From contig NZ_JAHUWN010000041.1 of NCBI RefSeq assembly GCF_019219025.1, forward strand, positions 1-50,702: 50,702 bases of DNA, written 5' to 3'. Under the pieces are notes generated by a model, which worked only from the letters and a program-made list of their open reading frames with translations, was not told the origin of the DNA and ran no database searches. Positions 7,483-16,211 of this stretch are shown one piece after another. Every line of letters starts with the position of its first letter. The first letter of the stretch is position 1. Source of the stretch: Bacillus sp. sid0103 (GTDB lineage Bacteria; Bacillota; Bacilli; Bacillales_B; DSM-18226). Made by a program: the position numbers and the translations under genes.

Positions 7483-9693
7483 TCAAGCAATTGTTTTTTT
7501 GATTAAATTTTCCCATAATTCATGCGATTCTTTCCAAGTTCCCTTTGGCAGGTGTTGATGATACAAATAATTTTCATAAATCGCAGTCAATCGAGTCATC
7601 TCTCTGGTCGAAAAGAATGAATCAATGTAGCGGGCATAGTTTCGTAATGTTTGGTTTTCTTTCCTCTTCAACCCATAGCGATCAAACTGTTCCAATAAGG
7701 CTAAGTAGGCTGCACCGAAGTTTTCGTCCTTTTTCTTTAATCGATATAACATTAACAAACAGTATGGGACCCACTTGCCGCGAATACGATAAAGAATGCC
7801 GGCCACTCCACTTAAAAGTAGAAACAAGAGAATCATTCGCTTCCAATTGTTTTTGAAAAACAATTTGGTTTCCGCCCAGATTCTTTTCACATCAAACCAT
7901 TTATTTGAATCATTTGTTGGATTGGTATCCTTAATCTCTTCTTGCTGAGGCTTTTTCACAGGTGGTGTGCTGGTCGATTGATTATTGGATGATGTCCCCC
8001 CTGCTTCATAATTAATAATAATTTCATTTGAAAAACCTTTCGTTGGCTCAAATGGTACCCAGCCTTGGTTTGGGAAATAGACCTCAACCCAGGAGTGGGC
8101 ATTATTATTCGTTACCTGATAAATCTGTGTCCCTGAATCCTCATCACTATATTGAAGAAAGTCCCCGCCTGTGAACCCTTTTACCCAACGTGCAGGAATC
8201 CCTAGCGTTCGCAGCATAACGGCCATCGAAGAGGAGAAATTATCACAATATCCCCTTTTTGTCTCAAACAAAAACTGATCAACATAATCATCGTTGGTGT
8301 CAGGCACCGCGACATTTTTCTGATCATAGGTGAACTCAGATCTTCCGAAATAGTTTTCTATTGCTTTTGCCTTATCATACCAATTGGTTTCTGTGGCAGT
8401 AATCTCTTCTGCTAATGTTTTCACTCGCGGCGGCAGCTCTTCTGGCAGAAGGGTATATCTTTGATAAAATTCTTGGTTGATGCTTGTTGGGTTGAAACTT
8501 GTTGTCTGAATTAAGTCCCTAGCCTTGTATTTTGGTCTTTCAAATTCAACCGTAAAGACTCGCGGTACGGCTGGTTCATTATTATCACCAAAAAGGCTGA
8601 TTCTTTCATTGGTGGTATCGATTTCAAATCGACTGCCATCCGGGAGCATCTTTAAAACTTTGTTAATTCCGGCTGGATACATAAGATAGTTGAAATTATA
8701 TGCCGGGTTTGTGACGACCCGTGCCGATTCTTTAATTGTTTCTACTGTTCCAGGCAGTGAAAAGACAGGGACAAGGTCTTCCTGACGAAATGTTATTGGC
8801 GTCGTTCCAGAAGCGAGCCAGCCTTTTCCTGTATACCTATCTTTTGTCTCCATCTTCCAATAATTCTTTCCATTCCCTCCATATTGAAAGACGGGGTTAT
8901 TATCCCCTATAAATGGACCGCCTAATTCAGCATCGTTTGTTCCGTACCCTATCCGATGAACTCCGCTTGCCTTACGTTCTGGAACCTTGTCGTTAGCAGC
9001 CGTTAAATATGGAACAGGATCAGGCCAAATCGGTGCGGCTTTTGGTGCAGCGATACCAACGAGAACACTTAACGAAATCATAACAGCGAGCGGCACCATC
9101 CACCTACGGGGATAGGTCGATTCGGTGCTGACATTTTCCTTTTGAATGATGCGGTAAAAGGTCAGCATTCCCATTACTGCAAAACCAGCCACCACCGTTC
9201 TGACTATCGCGGCTTTGGCAACATAAGGTGTAAAAGTATCTAAAACCGTTATATAGACTAGTGTCATAAAGAAAAAAATAAAGATCTGCTTTCGATTTAA
9301 GATCCAGTAATTTATTAAGTACACCATTAGCCAAAGCAGGATAAAAAATAACAATGACCTGAACTCGTTCGATAATTCATTCCAGTTCCTTGCTGCGAGC
9401 AATCCAAAGTTATCAGCTATATCTCTAAAGAAGTCCTTGACCCATGTTGGATCAAAGAGGCCTTCTTCATAGTGAAGCCGGTTAATGGCATAGAAAATAA
9501 AGAAAGTCTTTATACTATATTTCCAAAACCATTTAAAATGTAAGAATGATAAAGCAAACGAGATCACCAAAAAGATAATAAATATCTCAATATGCTCTGT
9601 TTCTGTTAATTGTTCAATGGGCCGCAGCCATTCCCATAGTAGAAAAAAACTAAATGTATATAACAAAAATGATGAAAAATCTCTTTTAATCAT
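7483..9693 (-). CDS. yebA: membrane transglutaminase-like protein YebA
   Basis: Large membrane protein with an extracytoplasmic transglutaminase-fold domain. About six N-terminal membrane segments (1-200) are followed by a DUF3488-like region, the transglutaminase core with Cys483 (RGYCDNFSSSMAVML) and His533 (NNAHSWVEVYF), then GWVPFEPT, a Ser/Pro linker, one further membrane segment near 625 and a cytoplasmic DUF4129-like tail. I chose ATG at 9693 because GGAGGTGA lies seven bases before it; this start overlaps the DUF58 stop by 4 bases (ATGA), implying coupled translation. Next to moxR and DUF58 genes this is the standard triad; its substrate is unknown. Confidence 0.88.
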   Translation of the reverse strand: MIKRDFSSFLLYTFSFFLLWEWLRPIEQLTETEHIEIFIIFLVISFALSFLHFKWFWKYSIKTFFIFYAINRLHYEEGLFDPTWVKDFFRDIADNFGLLAARNWNELSNEFRSLLFFILLWLMVYLINYWILNRKQIFIFFFMTLVYITVLDTFTPYVAKAAIVRTVVAGFAVMGMLTFYRIIQKENVSTESTYPRRWMVPLAVMISLSVLVGIAAPKAAPIWPDPVPYLTAANDKVPERKASGVHRIGYGTNDAELGGPFIGDNNPVFQYGGNGKNYWKMETKDRYTGKGWLASGTTPITFRQEDLVPVFSLPGTVETIKESARVVTNPAYNFNYLMYPAGINKVLKMLPDGSRFEIDTTNERISLFGDNNEPAVPRVFTVEFERPKYKARDLIQTTSFNPTSINQEFYQRYTLLPEELPPRVKTLAEEITATETNWYDKAKAIENYFGRSEFTYDQKNVAVPDTNDDYVDQFLFETKRGYCDNFSSSMAVMLRTLGIPARWVKGFTGGDFLQYSDEDSGTQIYQVTNNNAHSWVEVYFPNQGWVPFEPTKGFSNEIIINYEAGGTSSNNQSTSTPPVKKPQQEEIKDTNPTNDSNKWFDVKRIWAETKLFFKNNWKRMILLFLLLSGVAGILYRIRGKWVPYCLLMLYRLKKKDENFGAAYLALLEQFDRYGLKRKENQTLRNYARYIDSFFSTREMTRLTAIYENYLYHQHLPKGTWKESHELWENLIKKTIA

Positions 9694-10910
9694 CGGAAGT
9701 TCACCTCCGAAAAGGCAGCCATGTGTTCGCCTTCCTGAACCCATACAACCCGGACTCCGCGGCCATTAGCGATTGCTATCAATGACCGCTCATCATCTGT
9801 CGGAGCTTCTTTCTCCCCTTTAATCAGAAAAAGCGTAATCGTTCCACCTTTTCTCTGGCCAAGAAAGCTCGCTTTTTCAATTAGGGGTTTAGTAATCTGG
9901 GCTGTGACAAGCATAAACGAAACCGTTTGTTGGATGAGCAGACCGTCTGTATCCAACACCTTTTCAAAAGGGATGATGCACTTCGCCTCAATTTTGGCCA
10001 AATGATAAAAAAGCTGCTGGAGGTGCTGTTCCCCACCGCGAATCGGAAAGGAGGCACGTTCGGTGCTAATTGTTAACAGACCTGTCTGGGCTCCTTTTTT
10101 CAAAATAGCCCGTACTAATGAGGCTGTGAACGAAACAACGGGCTCAAACTGCTTATTCGGTATGCAGTCCATGACCACAAAAACATCATGTGATTGCCGC
10201 TGCTCAAATTCCTTCGTCATCAGCACATTTCGTTTGGCGGAAGCTTTCCAGTTGATCCACGAAAAGCGATCACCCGGCTGGTAATCCCTTACCCCAGTCG
10301 CCATCGATGTATCACGCTGGACACGTTCCCTGGAAGCCGTTAAACCTGAATCATAATGATTTTCAAACGATCGATATAATAGCTCTGTATATGCAGGATA
10401 GACAATGATTTTGCCCTCTTTAACAACCTTCTTTTCCTTCTCAAATAAACCGAGTGGATCGCCGATTCTTAGCGTAAAGGATTCAAAAAAATGTTCCCCG
10501 CGCGGCAGTTCATCAATGATATATTCATAAGAAAATTCCTTCCTTAAGCCCGGAAGAAGCAAGGCCTTCGGTTTCTTTTGCTGGGGAGCAAATTTCAAGG
10601 AATCATCTAACTGGTCCTCAATTAGTAAATAAAAGAGAGGAAAAGAGTTTGCCCTTTTTACATAAACCATCACCTTTAAAGGCTCTCCGGCATTATAGTC
10701 GGTTTTTGGCAATACTCGTGTCACCTCAAACTCATTTAAAGAGTAGAACGATAGGGCGACACAATAAATCGCAAAGGGTAAAAAGCTGTATAATAAAAAC
10801 CAGCTAACAAAGCCCCCTTGGAACATCGCATAAGAAAACGTTAATAGAATCAAAAAAAGCAGCAGGATAAACTTCCAGACTTTTTTCAATATCGGCCAAA
10901 ATTTTTCCAT
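9690..10910 (-). CDS. yeaD: DUF58 family protein YeaD
   Basis: A 406-residue protein with two N-terminal hydrophobic segments (about 13-55) and a C-terminal von Willebrand-A-like region. The DUF58 signature is visible as VRDYQPGDRFSWINWKASAK (about 212-231), followed by LMTKEFEQRQSHDVFVVMDC. DUF58 proteins act with MoxR AAA+ ATPases, probably in assembling or activating envelope proteins (family knowledge). The ATG abuts the moxR-like stop (TAA then ATG) without a good ribosome site, so translation is likely coupled. The downstream yebA start overlaps its stop. Confidence 0.88.
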   Translation of the reverse strand: MEKFWPILKKVWKFILLLFLILLTFSYAMFQGGFVSWFLLYSFLPFAIYCVALSFYSLNEFEVTRVLPKTDYNAGEPLKVMVYVKRANSFPLFYLLIEDQLDDSLKFAPQQKKPKALLLPGLRKEFSYEYIIDELPRGEHFFESFTLRIGDPLGLFEKEKKVVKEGKIIVYPAYTELLYRSFENHYDSGLTASRERVQRDTSMATGVRDYQPGDRFSWINWKASAKRNVLMTKEFEQRQSHDVFVVMDCIPNKQFEPVVSFTASLVRAILKKGAQTGLLTISTERASFPIRGGEQHLQQLFYHLAKIEAKCIIPFEKVLDTDGLLIQQTVSFMLVTAQITKPLIEKASFLGQRKGGTITLFLIKGEKEAPTDDERSLIAIANGRGVRVVWVQEGEHMAAFSEVNFR

Positions 10911-11867
10911 TTATTTCACTAACCTTTGAACCGGAACCGGGACTCTGGCAACCACCTGGTTAACTAATTCTTCAGCGGAAATCCCTTCGAATTTTGCTTC
11001 TGACTTTAAAATAATTCGATGGGATAAGACAAATCGAGCTAAATATTGGATGTCATCCGGCAGAACATAATCGCGGCCGAACATATAGGCATAAGCCTGT
11101 GCTGCTTTCATCAAGGCAATCGAACCCCTAGGACTTGCCCCAAGGTAGACACTGCCGTGGCCCCTTGTACGGTTAACGATATCGACAATATAACGCTTCA
11201 TCGTATCATCAACAAACACATCTTTGATTTCTTTCTGCAAATCGAGAAGACCTTCCAGGTCAATGGCTGGAGTTAGCTCCTCAATTGGCGGAACCTTTTG
11301 TGCTCGGTTCAACACTTCGATTTCCTCTTGTAAGTCCGGATAACCCATTCTCATTTTTAATAAAAAACGGTCCAACTGTGCCTCGGGAAGCGGATAGGTC
11401 CCTTCATATTCGATTGGGTTTTGCGTCGCCATAACGAAGAATGGCTGATTCAGTTGATGAGTTACCCCATCAATCGTAACACTTGCTTCCTCCATCCCTT
11501 CTAATAGCGCAGACTGCGTCTTCGGGGATGTCCGGTTAATCTCATCGGCGAGAATAATGTTCCCCATTAACGGACCGGGACGAAATTGAAATTCCATTTC
11601 TTTTGGATTATATATGGAGACTCCGGTTACATCGGATGGCAACAGGTCCGGAGTGAATTGAATTCTACGGAAATTAGCATTGACAGACTTAGCCAGAGCA
11701 CGGACCATCATTGTTTTCCCAACACCTGGTACGTCTTCTAAGAGTACGTGGCCGCCAGCTAATAGAGCAACCAAGCTAAGTTCAGCTACGTCCCTTTTAC
11801 CAATCATAACCTTTTCAATGTTTACTAGTATTTTTTCAATCGTGGGATTCATGTGTTCAAGAGACAA
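10911..11867 (-). CDS. yeaC: MoxR-family AAA+ ATPase YeaC
   Basis: A 318-residue AAA+ chaperone-like ATPase. Walker A is in LEDVPGVGKTMMVRAL (about 38-53), Walker B in NIILADEINR (about 103-112), and a sensor region in QNPIEYEGTYPLPEAQLDRF. Start: TTG at 11867 is five bases after GGAGGAG; the ATG five codons later is poorly spaced. It heads the yeaC-yeaD-yebA operon, in the same order and next to guaA as in B. subtilis. It probably remodels a client together with the DUF58 protein; the client is not known. Confidence 0.9.
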   Translation of the reverse strand: MSLEHMNPTIEKILVNIEKVMIGKRDVAELSLVALLAGGHVLLEDVPGVGKTMMVRALAKSVNANFRRIQFTPDLLPSDVTGVSIYNPKEMEFQFRPGPLMGNIILADEINRTSPKTQSALLEGMEEASVTIDGVTHQLNQPFFVMATQNPIEYEGTYPLPEAQLDRFLLKMRMGYPDLQEEIEVLNRAQKVPPIEELTPAIDLEGLLDLQKEIKDVFVDDTMKRYIVDIVNRTRGHGSVYLGASPRGSIALMKAAQAYAYMFGRDYVLPDDIQYLARFVLSHRIILKSEAKFEGISAEELVNQVVARVPVPVQRLVK

Positions 11868-11955
11868 GGTGACTCCTCCTCAGATGGATTATACCCATTT
11901 ATGGCATTATATGTATGTATTCTATGTATTCCTAAAAAACTCCTTTATCGTATGA

Positions 11956-12125
11956 CACACAATATACAAATCAAGGTAAATATTATTCGGAATTAGATTG
12001 AGTAAGGTTTCAACTTTAAGGAATGGCTCATTTTTAGGGTTTTTGGCTGATATTTTAGATTAATGGCCGATTTTCAACCACGAATGGCAGAAAATACATT
12101 TTGTGGAAACCGCACGCATAAATAA
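11956..12125. other. intergenic, no gene seen
   Basis: AT-rich region between the moxR operon and the T7SS immunity array. It contains loosely repeated GGCTGAT/GGCCGAT-like words (12046-12075) but no reading frame or clear signal that I can support. Confidence 0.4.
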
Positions 12126-12152
12126 AGCCTGCTTCCATAAAAAGAGCAGACT
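12126..12152 (-). terminator. hairpin after immunity remnant
   Basis: Reverse-strand AGTCTGCT pairs with AGCAGGCT (one G-U) around an 11-base loop, followed by a moderate T/A tract. It closes the decayed immunity array. Confidence 0.4.
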
Positions 12153-12158
12153 CTTAAT

Positions 12159-12330
12159 TTATAAATCTTCTGGATAGATTGCTGTTTTTTCTTCCATGAA
12201 ACATCCATACTTAATGCTTTTTGAATCCACTACTGTTCTTTTGATACACTTCCAAACTCATGGTATCTTTATCAACTATGCTAAATCCCAGTTATTCAAT
12301 TTCAGAAATAATACGTGCTTATTAGGGATA
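12159..12330 (-). pseudogene. remnants of immunity-type genes
   Basis: Two overlapping scraps on the reverse strand. One encodes LGFSIVDKDTMSLEVYQKNS then a stop, with another stop just before it. The second ends MEEKTAIYPEDL and nearly repeats the last codons (MEEKTAINPEDL) of the broken gene at 12903-13186. No start or intact frame exists. They look like C-terminal ends left from lost immunity cassettes. Confidence 0.5.
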
Positions 12331-12336
12331 ATAAAT

Positions 12337-12585
12337 TTACTGAAATAATATTTTTTCAGTTCTCAATCTTTTAATAAAATTGTCAAGCGCATCACTTTCA
12401 TCATCAAATACTTTTATGGAGCCTTGTACAACACTAGCTCTCTCATCAGTTACATATACTTCCCAATGGTTATTATTACCGATTCTTATCCCTACTTCAT
12501 TTTCTTTTAACGGATGTGCATTATACCAATTAAAACGTTGTAGCCCTTCATTTTTTATAATTTTCTTTGCTTTTTCATTCGTCAT
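12337..12585 (-). CDS. small immunity protein, Imm59-like
   Basis: An 82-residue acidic protein with the run HPLKENEVGIRIGNNNHWEVYVTDE and a C-terminal FDDESDALDNFIKRLR helix. This resembles the Imm59 family as I remember it (assignment from memory). AAGGAGG precedes the ATG ideally. Two codons upstream ends a decayed toxin-tip reading frame, the normal toxin-then-immunity order. It probably neutralised that toxin and may persist as an orphan immunity gene. Confidence 0.6.
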   Translation of the reverse strand: MTNEKAKKIIKNEGLQRFNWYNAHPLKENEVGIRIGNNNHWEVYVTDERASVVQGSIKVFDDESDALDNFIKRLRTEKILFQ

Positions 12586-12586
12586 A

Positions 12587-12800
12587 TTAAATCCTCCTTA
12601 GGATAACTTTAAGTTTAGTAAAATTATAGTTATAATTTTCATCCCCTGTACATACCACCACTGGGGATGGATCTATTTCTGATAAATATTCCGTACTATA
12701 TCCGTCGAACCGACACTATCTCTAAAAATTCGATCATATTAATATTTCTATCTAAATATTTGACTAGCCCACCTGGTAATTATTTATCTGCATTCACATC
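12587..12800 (-). pseudogene. decayed C-terminal tip of a polymorphic toxin
   Basis: The reverse strand encodes LPGGLVKYLDRNINMIEFLE in one frame (about 12704-12779, preceded by DVNADK and a stop) and then, after a frameshift near 12703, GYSTEYLSEIDPSPVVVCTG and on to NFTKLKVILRRI (12587-12703). The stop lies one base before the Imm59-like ATG. The placement before an immunity gene and the protein-like composition indicate an orphan toxin tip that has lost its N-terminal part and its frame. Fold not recognised. Confidence 0.55.
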
Positions 12801-12824
12801 GGTTATCTACTTTAGGAAATAAAT

Positions 12825-12857
12825 AAGGACTCAAAGCTCACTACTCTTTGAATCCTT
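12825..12857 (-). terminator. cassette hairpin copy 1
   Basis: AAGGACTCAAAG pairs with CTTTGAATCCTT around nine bases. It is closely related in sequence to hairpins at 13187-13215 and 16113-16140, each placed at the end of an immunity cassette. Probably a terminator (T-rich flank on the reverse strand). Confidence 0.55.
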
Positions 12858-12902
12858 GTTTATATCTAAATGATATTTTACTTCTATATACAATCACATA
12901 AT

Positions 12903-13186
12903 TTATAAATCTTCTGGATTAATAGCTGTTTTTTCTTCCATGAGTTTTACCTTACTTTTAGGCACCCATCCAAGCCAAGTATCACGATCTACTCTTGGTA
13001 GATTTAAATCATTTCCTATAAGTAGAGAGCCTGTTTTACGGATGCCAAGATAGTATTATTTATTCCTTTAACAATATTATGTCCAAAATACCAGCTAATT
13101 TCATTCTGATCCCAATTTAATTTATCTACCATTCTATTCATCCCTAAACTATTAGGAAAAACCTTGGTATCAGGGAATATAAAAAT
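12903..13186 (-). pseudogene. frameshifted immunity-type gene
   Basis: The reverse strand encodes FIFPDTKVFPNSLGMNRMVD and on to GINNTILAS in one frame, then continues after a frameshift near 13040-13055 as TGSLLIGNDLNLPRVDRDTW LGWVPKSKVKLMEEKTAINPEDL in another. The motif W(V)PK..V.L also ends the intact protein at 13276-13659, suggesting related immunity proteins. The 5' end is missing: the frame runs straight into the cassette hairpin. Confidence 0.6.
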
Positions 13187-13215
13187 GGATTCAAAGCTCA
13201 TTTGACTTTGAATCC
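13187..13215 (-). terminator. cassette hairpin copy 2
   Basis: GGATTCAAAG pairs exactly with CTTTGAATCC around nine bases. On the reverse strand an ATTTTTAT tract follows, so it should end transcription of the gene at 13276-13659. It is a homologue of copies 1 and 3. Confidence 0.65.
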
Positions 13216-13275
13216 TTTATTAACGACCCATATTTCCTGATTATATTTATTAATGCTATACAGCTCAGTTTAATT

Positions 13276-13659
13276 TTAAAATATGAGTGGCTTTCTGACT
13301 TCAAATAACTGTACATCTTCTTTTGGCACCCATTTTTCATAATAATATTTATCAGTTCTATCTAAACCTAAGGTTTTAGCTATTGAAGAATCGGAAGTAC
13401 CAACCAGATATTGATTTTCATTTTCCTTATGCACATTTATCTCTACATTCTTATATTTTCCATACGTTTTAACATTAAAAGCGTTCTTAAGATCTTTTAC
13501 ATTAATAATCTTAAAAAAGATATTAGGAAAATTATCCTCACTAAATCCTTCTTTAATAGATTGAGGATCATTTGTTACTAAATTAAAAGTGTCATCACCA
13601 TTATCGTATATTTCATATTCGAAATTATTAATTATTGCATAGTCACCAGACTTAATCAT
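13276..13659 (-). CDS. putative immunity protein, family not recognised
   Basis: A 127-residue cytoplasmic protein beginning MIKSGDYAIINNFEYEIYDN and ending W(V)PKEDVQLFEVRKPLIF. Start chosen at 13659, where AGAGGTGG lies a few bases upstream. It follows the DUF600-type immunity gene and precedes a related broken gene. Size, position and the shared C-terminal motif suggest an immunity protein, but the partner toxin is not present. Could equally be another small T7SS-linked protein. Confidence 0.55.
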   Translation of the reverse strand: MIKSGDYAIINNFEYEIYDNGDDTFNLVTNDPQSIKEGFSEDNFPNIFFKIINVKDLKNAFNVKTYGKYKNVEINVHKENENQYLVGTSDSSIAKTLGLDRTDKYYYEKWVPKEDVQLFEVRKPLIF

Positions 13660-13738
13660 AATTCCACCTCTTATATTATTTACCATACAAAAACCCCTTT
13701 TTTAGTTCTAGTTTTAGTAGGAAAGGTTTTTTATCCAG

Positions 13739-14230
13739 CTATTTGTTTGTTTCTTCATATTCTTTCATTCTCGCTATTAATTCTAAGTCTTGCACGTTAT
13801 TATCTTGATTTATATATTTATACTCAAAGTATTTAATTCTTGCAGAAGGACCGAAATCACTATTAGTCCAGTTGATATAATCAAACTTCACATTTAATTT
13901 ACCGGATTCATTTACTATCATTGTGACCGAAAACCAAGGTTCTTGGTCATTATCAATAAATACCTTTTGAAGTGCATGGGTTAGTTCAAATAATTCATGA
14001 AGTGCAGGATTATAGAGTCTCTTATCTACACCATAAAATTTGGGGATAAAATGTGAAAAAATAGCTTTTCCATTATCTACTTTTGGTGTGAAAAAGAAAA
14101 AAACTCCTCCTTCTTTCCCCTTCACTTCTCCATTGAAGTAAAAATTACTCCATTCAACCGGAATCATATCATTAATCTTTTGAGCTATTTGTTGATATAA
14201 TTTATTTAATTTTTGTTCAAAGCTCATCAT
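13739..14230 (-). CDS. YezG/DUF600-family immunity protein
   Basis: About 163 residues: MSFEQKLNKLYQQIAQKIND at the N-terminus, then MIPVEWSNFYFNGEVKGKEG with FFFFTP and a C-terminal DYINWTNSDFGPSARIKYFEY. These features match the DUF600 family, whose member YezG neutralises the nuclease tip of YeeF in B. subtilis. AGGAGG precedes ATG 14230 by six bases, and the toxin stop is two bases upstream. It is therefore the cognate immunity gene for the nuclease toxin at 14233-16032. Confidence 0.85.
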   Translation of the reverse strand: MMSFEQKLNKLYQQIAQKINDMIPVEWSNFYFNGEVKGKEGGVFFFFTPKVDNGKAIFSHFIPKFYGVDKRLYNPALHELFELTHALQKVFIDNDQEPWFSVTMIVNESGKLNVKFDYINWTNSDFGPSARIKYFEYKYINQDNNVQDLELIARMKEYEETNK

Positions 14231-14232
14231 TG

Positions 14233-16032
14233 TCAACCTCCTGATTTATTCGCAATCTCACGAATCACTGGGTAATCCCCATCAATCTCGTATTCTACCA
14301 TAAATGAATCTGGTCGCATTGATGTCTTGGTATAAATGGGTTCAATTTGAACAGACACCTTTTTAGGTGGTATTTCTTTCAGTGCATTTGCCCATTCTGT
14401 CTCCATCTCATACCAGACTCCACCACGTCTATTAATTTGACTATTTTGAGGTACTAGATTATCAATATCAGCCGGTCCATTAAACTGTGCTCCAATTAAA
14501 TGACCGCCATCATCATCTGGTAATCTATCCTCTCCCCCGACATTGGCTTGTGCATATTTATTTCTATCAGCCTTTTTTAATACAAGCTCAGGAGCATCTA
14601 CATCAATAATACGCCCAAGATCGTCAGTAGTGTATTTATAGTTATCATTTGTTATATATTTTATATTCGGCAGGAGTTCTTTTTTTCCATTTTTCCCTTT
14701 TATTATATGTTCTCCAAAATCTATCTCTCTAACCTCTTTGACAATGGTATCATTTATTATATTTTTACCATTGCTCTTACCTTTACTTGCAGCAACCTCA
14801 AAATTAATTCCATCAATCTTACTAATTATATTTTTTAAAGAATTCTCCACGGCAGGACTTTTTTCTACAGGGAGATACACCTTTTCACCTGTTGAAGTTA
14901 CCACAAGTCTTTTTGGGAAAGGGACTGTGTTATTTATACCTGTTATAACTGTGTCCGCTAGTCTACCTACTTCAATTGTATCCTTTGCCAGCTTATTTAT
15001 CACAACATCAGCTGCATCTTTTATGGCAGCCGAGGCATTCCTCAATCGTGTGACCGATTGCTGACCAGCGGTTTTAACCATGTGATCGATATGAGTAATT
15101 CCTTGATGGATACTCCCTTTAACTCCTGTCCGCAATCCAATTGTTCCGATACTCTCCTCTAGATGGGCAAGGCGGACCGTGCTTGAGAATTTCGTTAACC
15201 CGCTGACACCTGGAACAATATCCAATGGGGCCAAAAGTCCGCGGAACCACCTTTCCGATGTCCCTAGCTCCCGGCCTGACACCCAGTCCTTGCCGGAAAC
15301 AGCTGAACTCAATTCCATCGCACCATAGGCAACCCCTAAGGCCATGCCTGCTGGAGGACAAATGATTGTCGCTCCAACAATTACCACTAACGCTCCAATT
15401 TGCACCCAAAATTCTTTGTTTTCTTGCTGGTTCCGAATGGATTCATATTCAAAAGCACGTGTATTTAAAACGGCTTGTTGATATTCTTCTTGCGAGAAAT
15501 CCTGGTCTGGATTAAGTACTTTCCAAGCATCGTATTCAAGCTTCATTTGATTAGCATAGTAATTATCTCCACTAAACAAGTCATCCAAGCTTACTTCTGT
15601 TTTAGGAACTTCAAACGATTGAGCAGGACCGTAACCTGCATAGACATATTGAGTCTCTGTCGCTCCGACTCGATTAGTCGTTGTATAGTTGGAAATCGTT
15701 AAATCCCGCATCGCTTTAACAAATGCATCCATATCTTCATAGAACGGCTGATCAATTGTGCGGTCAACAATCTCTCCGACCTTCCCGGTAAAGTTGTGTA
15801 AAATCTCGTAGTCTTCAAATAATCCTTGGTACTTGCTTTTTTGACTGGTGTGATGAAATGTTATGACCCCATCACTATCATAGTTCGCGATATCAGACTC
15901 AGCATCCTCTAAATTATCACTTAGATCTTTCAGAGTATCAATCATCCCTTTGCCCCAGTGGCCCAGGCCGATTAAATCGCCAATGCCGTCTTTCATTTTT
16001 TCCCAGTCTGATGGGATATATTTTACATCCAT
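14233..16032 (-). CDS. T7SS polymorphic toxin with nuclease tip
   Basis: 599-residue effector. N-terminal region MDVKYIPSDWEKMKDGIGDL to about 205 is probably the secretion/trafficking module; a Gly/Ala-rich hydrophobic segment lies at about 209-235; a pre-toxin TG-like stretch (SGKDWVSGRELGTSERWFRG to IVPGVSG) at about 246-278. The unique tip (from about 410) carries DDDGGHLIGAQFNGP with His511 and NLVPQNSQINR, the DNA/RNA non-specific endonuclease type found in YeeF-like toxins. ATG 16032 follows GGAGGT; the longer TTG reading includes codons of a gene fragment. The first ~410 residues are nearly the same as in the toxin at 17531-19465, indicating duplication with tip exchange. Confidence 0.85.
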   Translation of the reverse strand: MDVKYIPSDWEKMKDGIGDLIGLGHWGKGMIDTLKDLSDNLEDAESDIANYDSDGVITFHHTSQKSKYQGLFEDYEILHNFTGKVGEIVDRTIDQPFYEDMDAFVKAMRDLTISNYTTTNRVGATETQYVYAGYGPAQSFEVPKTEVSLDDLFSGDNYYANQMKLEYDAWKVLNPDQDFSQEEYQQAVLNTRAFEYESIRNQQENKEFWVQIGALVVIVGATIICPPAGMALGVAYGAMELSSAVSGKDWVSGRELGTSERWFRGLLAPLDIVPGVSGLTKFSSTVRLAHLEESIGTIGLRTGVKGSIHQGITHIDHMVKTAGQQSVTRLRNASAAIKDAADVVINKLAKDTIEVGRLADTVITGINNTVPFPKRLVVTSTGEKVYLPVEKSPAVENSLKNIISKIDGINFEVAASKGKSNGKNIINDTIVKEVREIDFGEHIIKGKNGKKELLPNIKYITNDNYKYTTDDLGRIIDVDAPELVLKKADRNKYAQANVGGEDRLPDDDGGHLIGAQFNGPADIDNLVPQNSQINRRGGVWYEMETEWANALKEIPPKKVSVQIEPIYTKTSMRPDSFMVEYEIDGDYPVIREIANKSGG

Positions 16033-16036
16033 TCGA

Positions 16037-16072
16037 TCATACCTCCAGTTTTGCGATGAACTGTTCGGCAAT
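16037..16072 (-). repeat. duplicated tail of the adaptor gene
   Basis: Immediately before the second toxin, the reverse strand encodes IAEQFIAKLEV and a stop, nearly the same as the last 11 residues (IAEQIIAKLGV) of the adaptor gene at 19470-19796. Homology ends abruptly upstream. It marks the left junction of the tandem duplication. Confidence 0.8.
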
Positions 16073-16112
16073 CTATATTGTAAAGATAATAGAGATTATA
16101 AAAATATAAAAA

Positions 16113-16140
16113 TAGATTCAAAGCTATTTACTTTGAATCC
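16113..16140 (-). terminator. cassette hairpin copy 3
   Basis: GATTCAAAG pairs with CTTTGAATC around a seven-base loop. On the reverse strand a TATTTTTAT tract follows. It closes the 16212-17036 gene and is homologous to the hairpins at 12825 and 13187. Confidence 0.6.
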
Positions 16141-16211
16141 TGACTTTAATCTTTCTTGCTTCTCCTTAACTATCAGGAAAAACATAGCTTCTTGTAATAA
16201 TGGTATTAAAT

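Noticed and set aside
15119..15409. Reverse-strand frame inside the toxin
   Set aside because: Out-of-frame shadow of the toxin, repeated in the duplicate only because the DNA is duplicated.
16033..16071. Longer start of the second toxin (TTG)
   Set aside because: These codons overlap the duplicated adaptor tail; ATG 16032 has the ribosome site.
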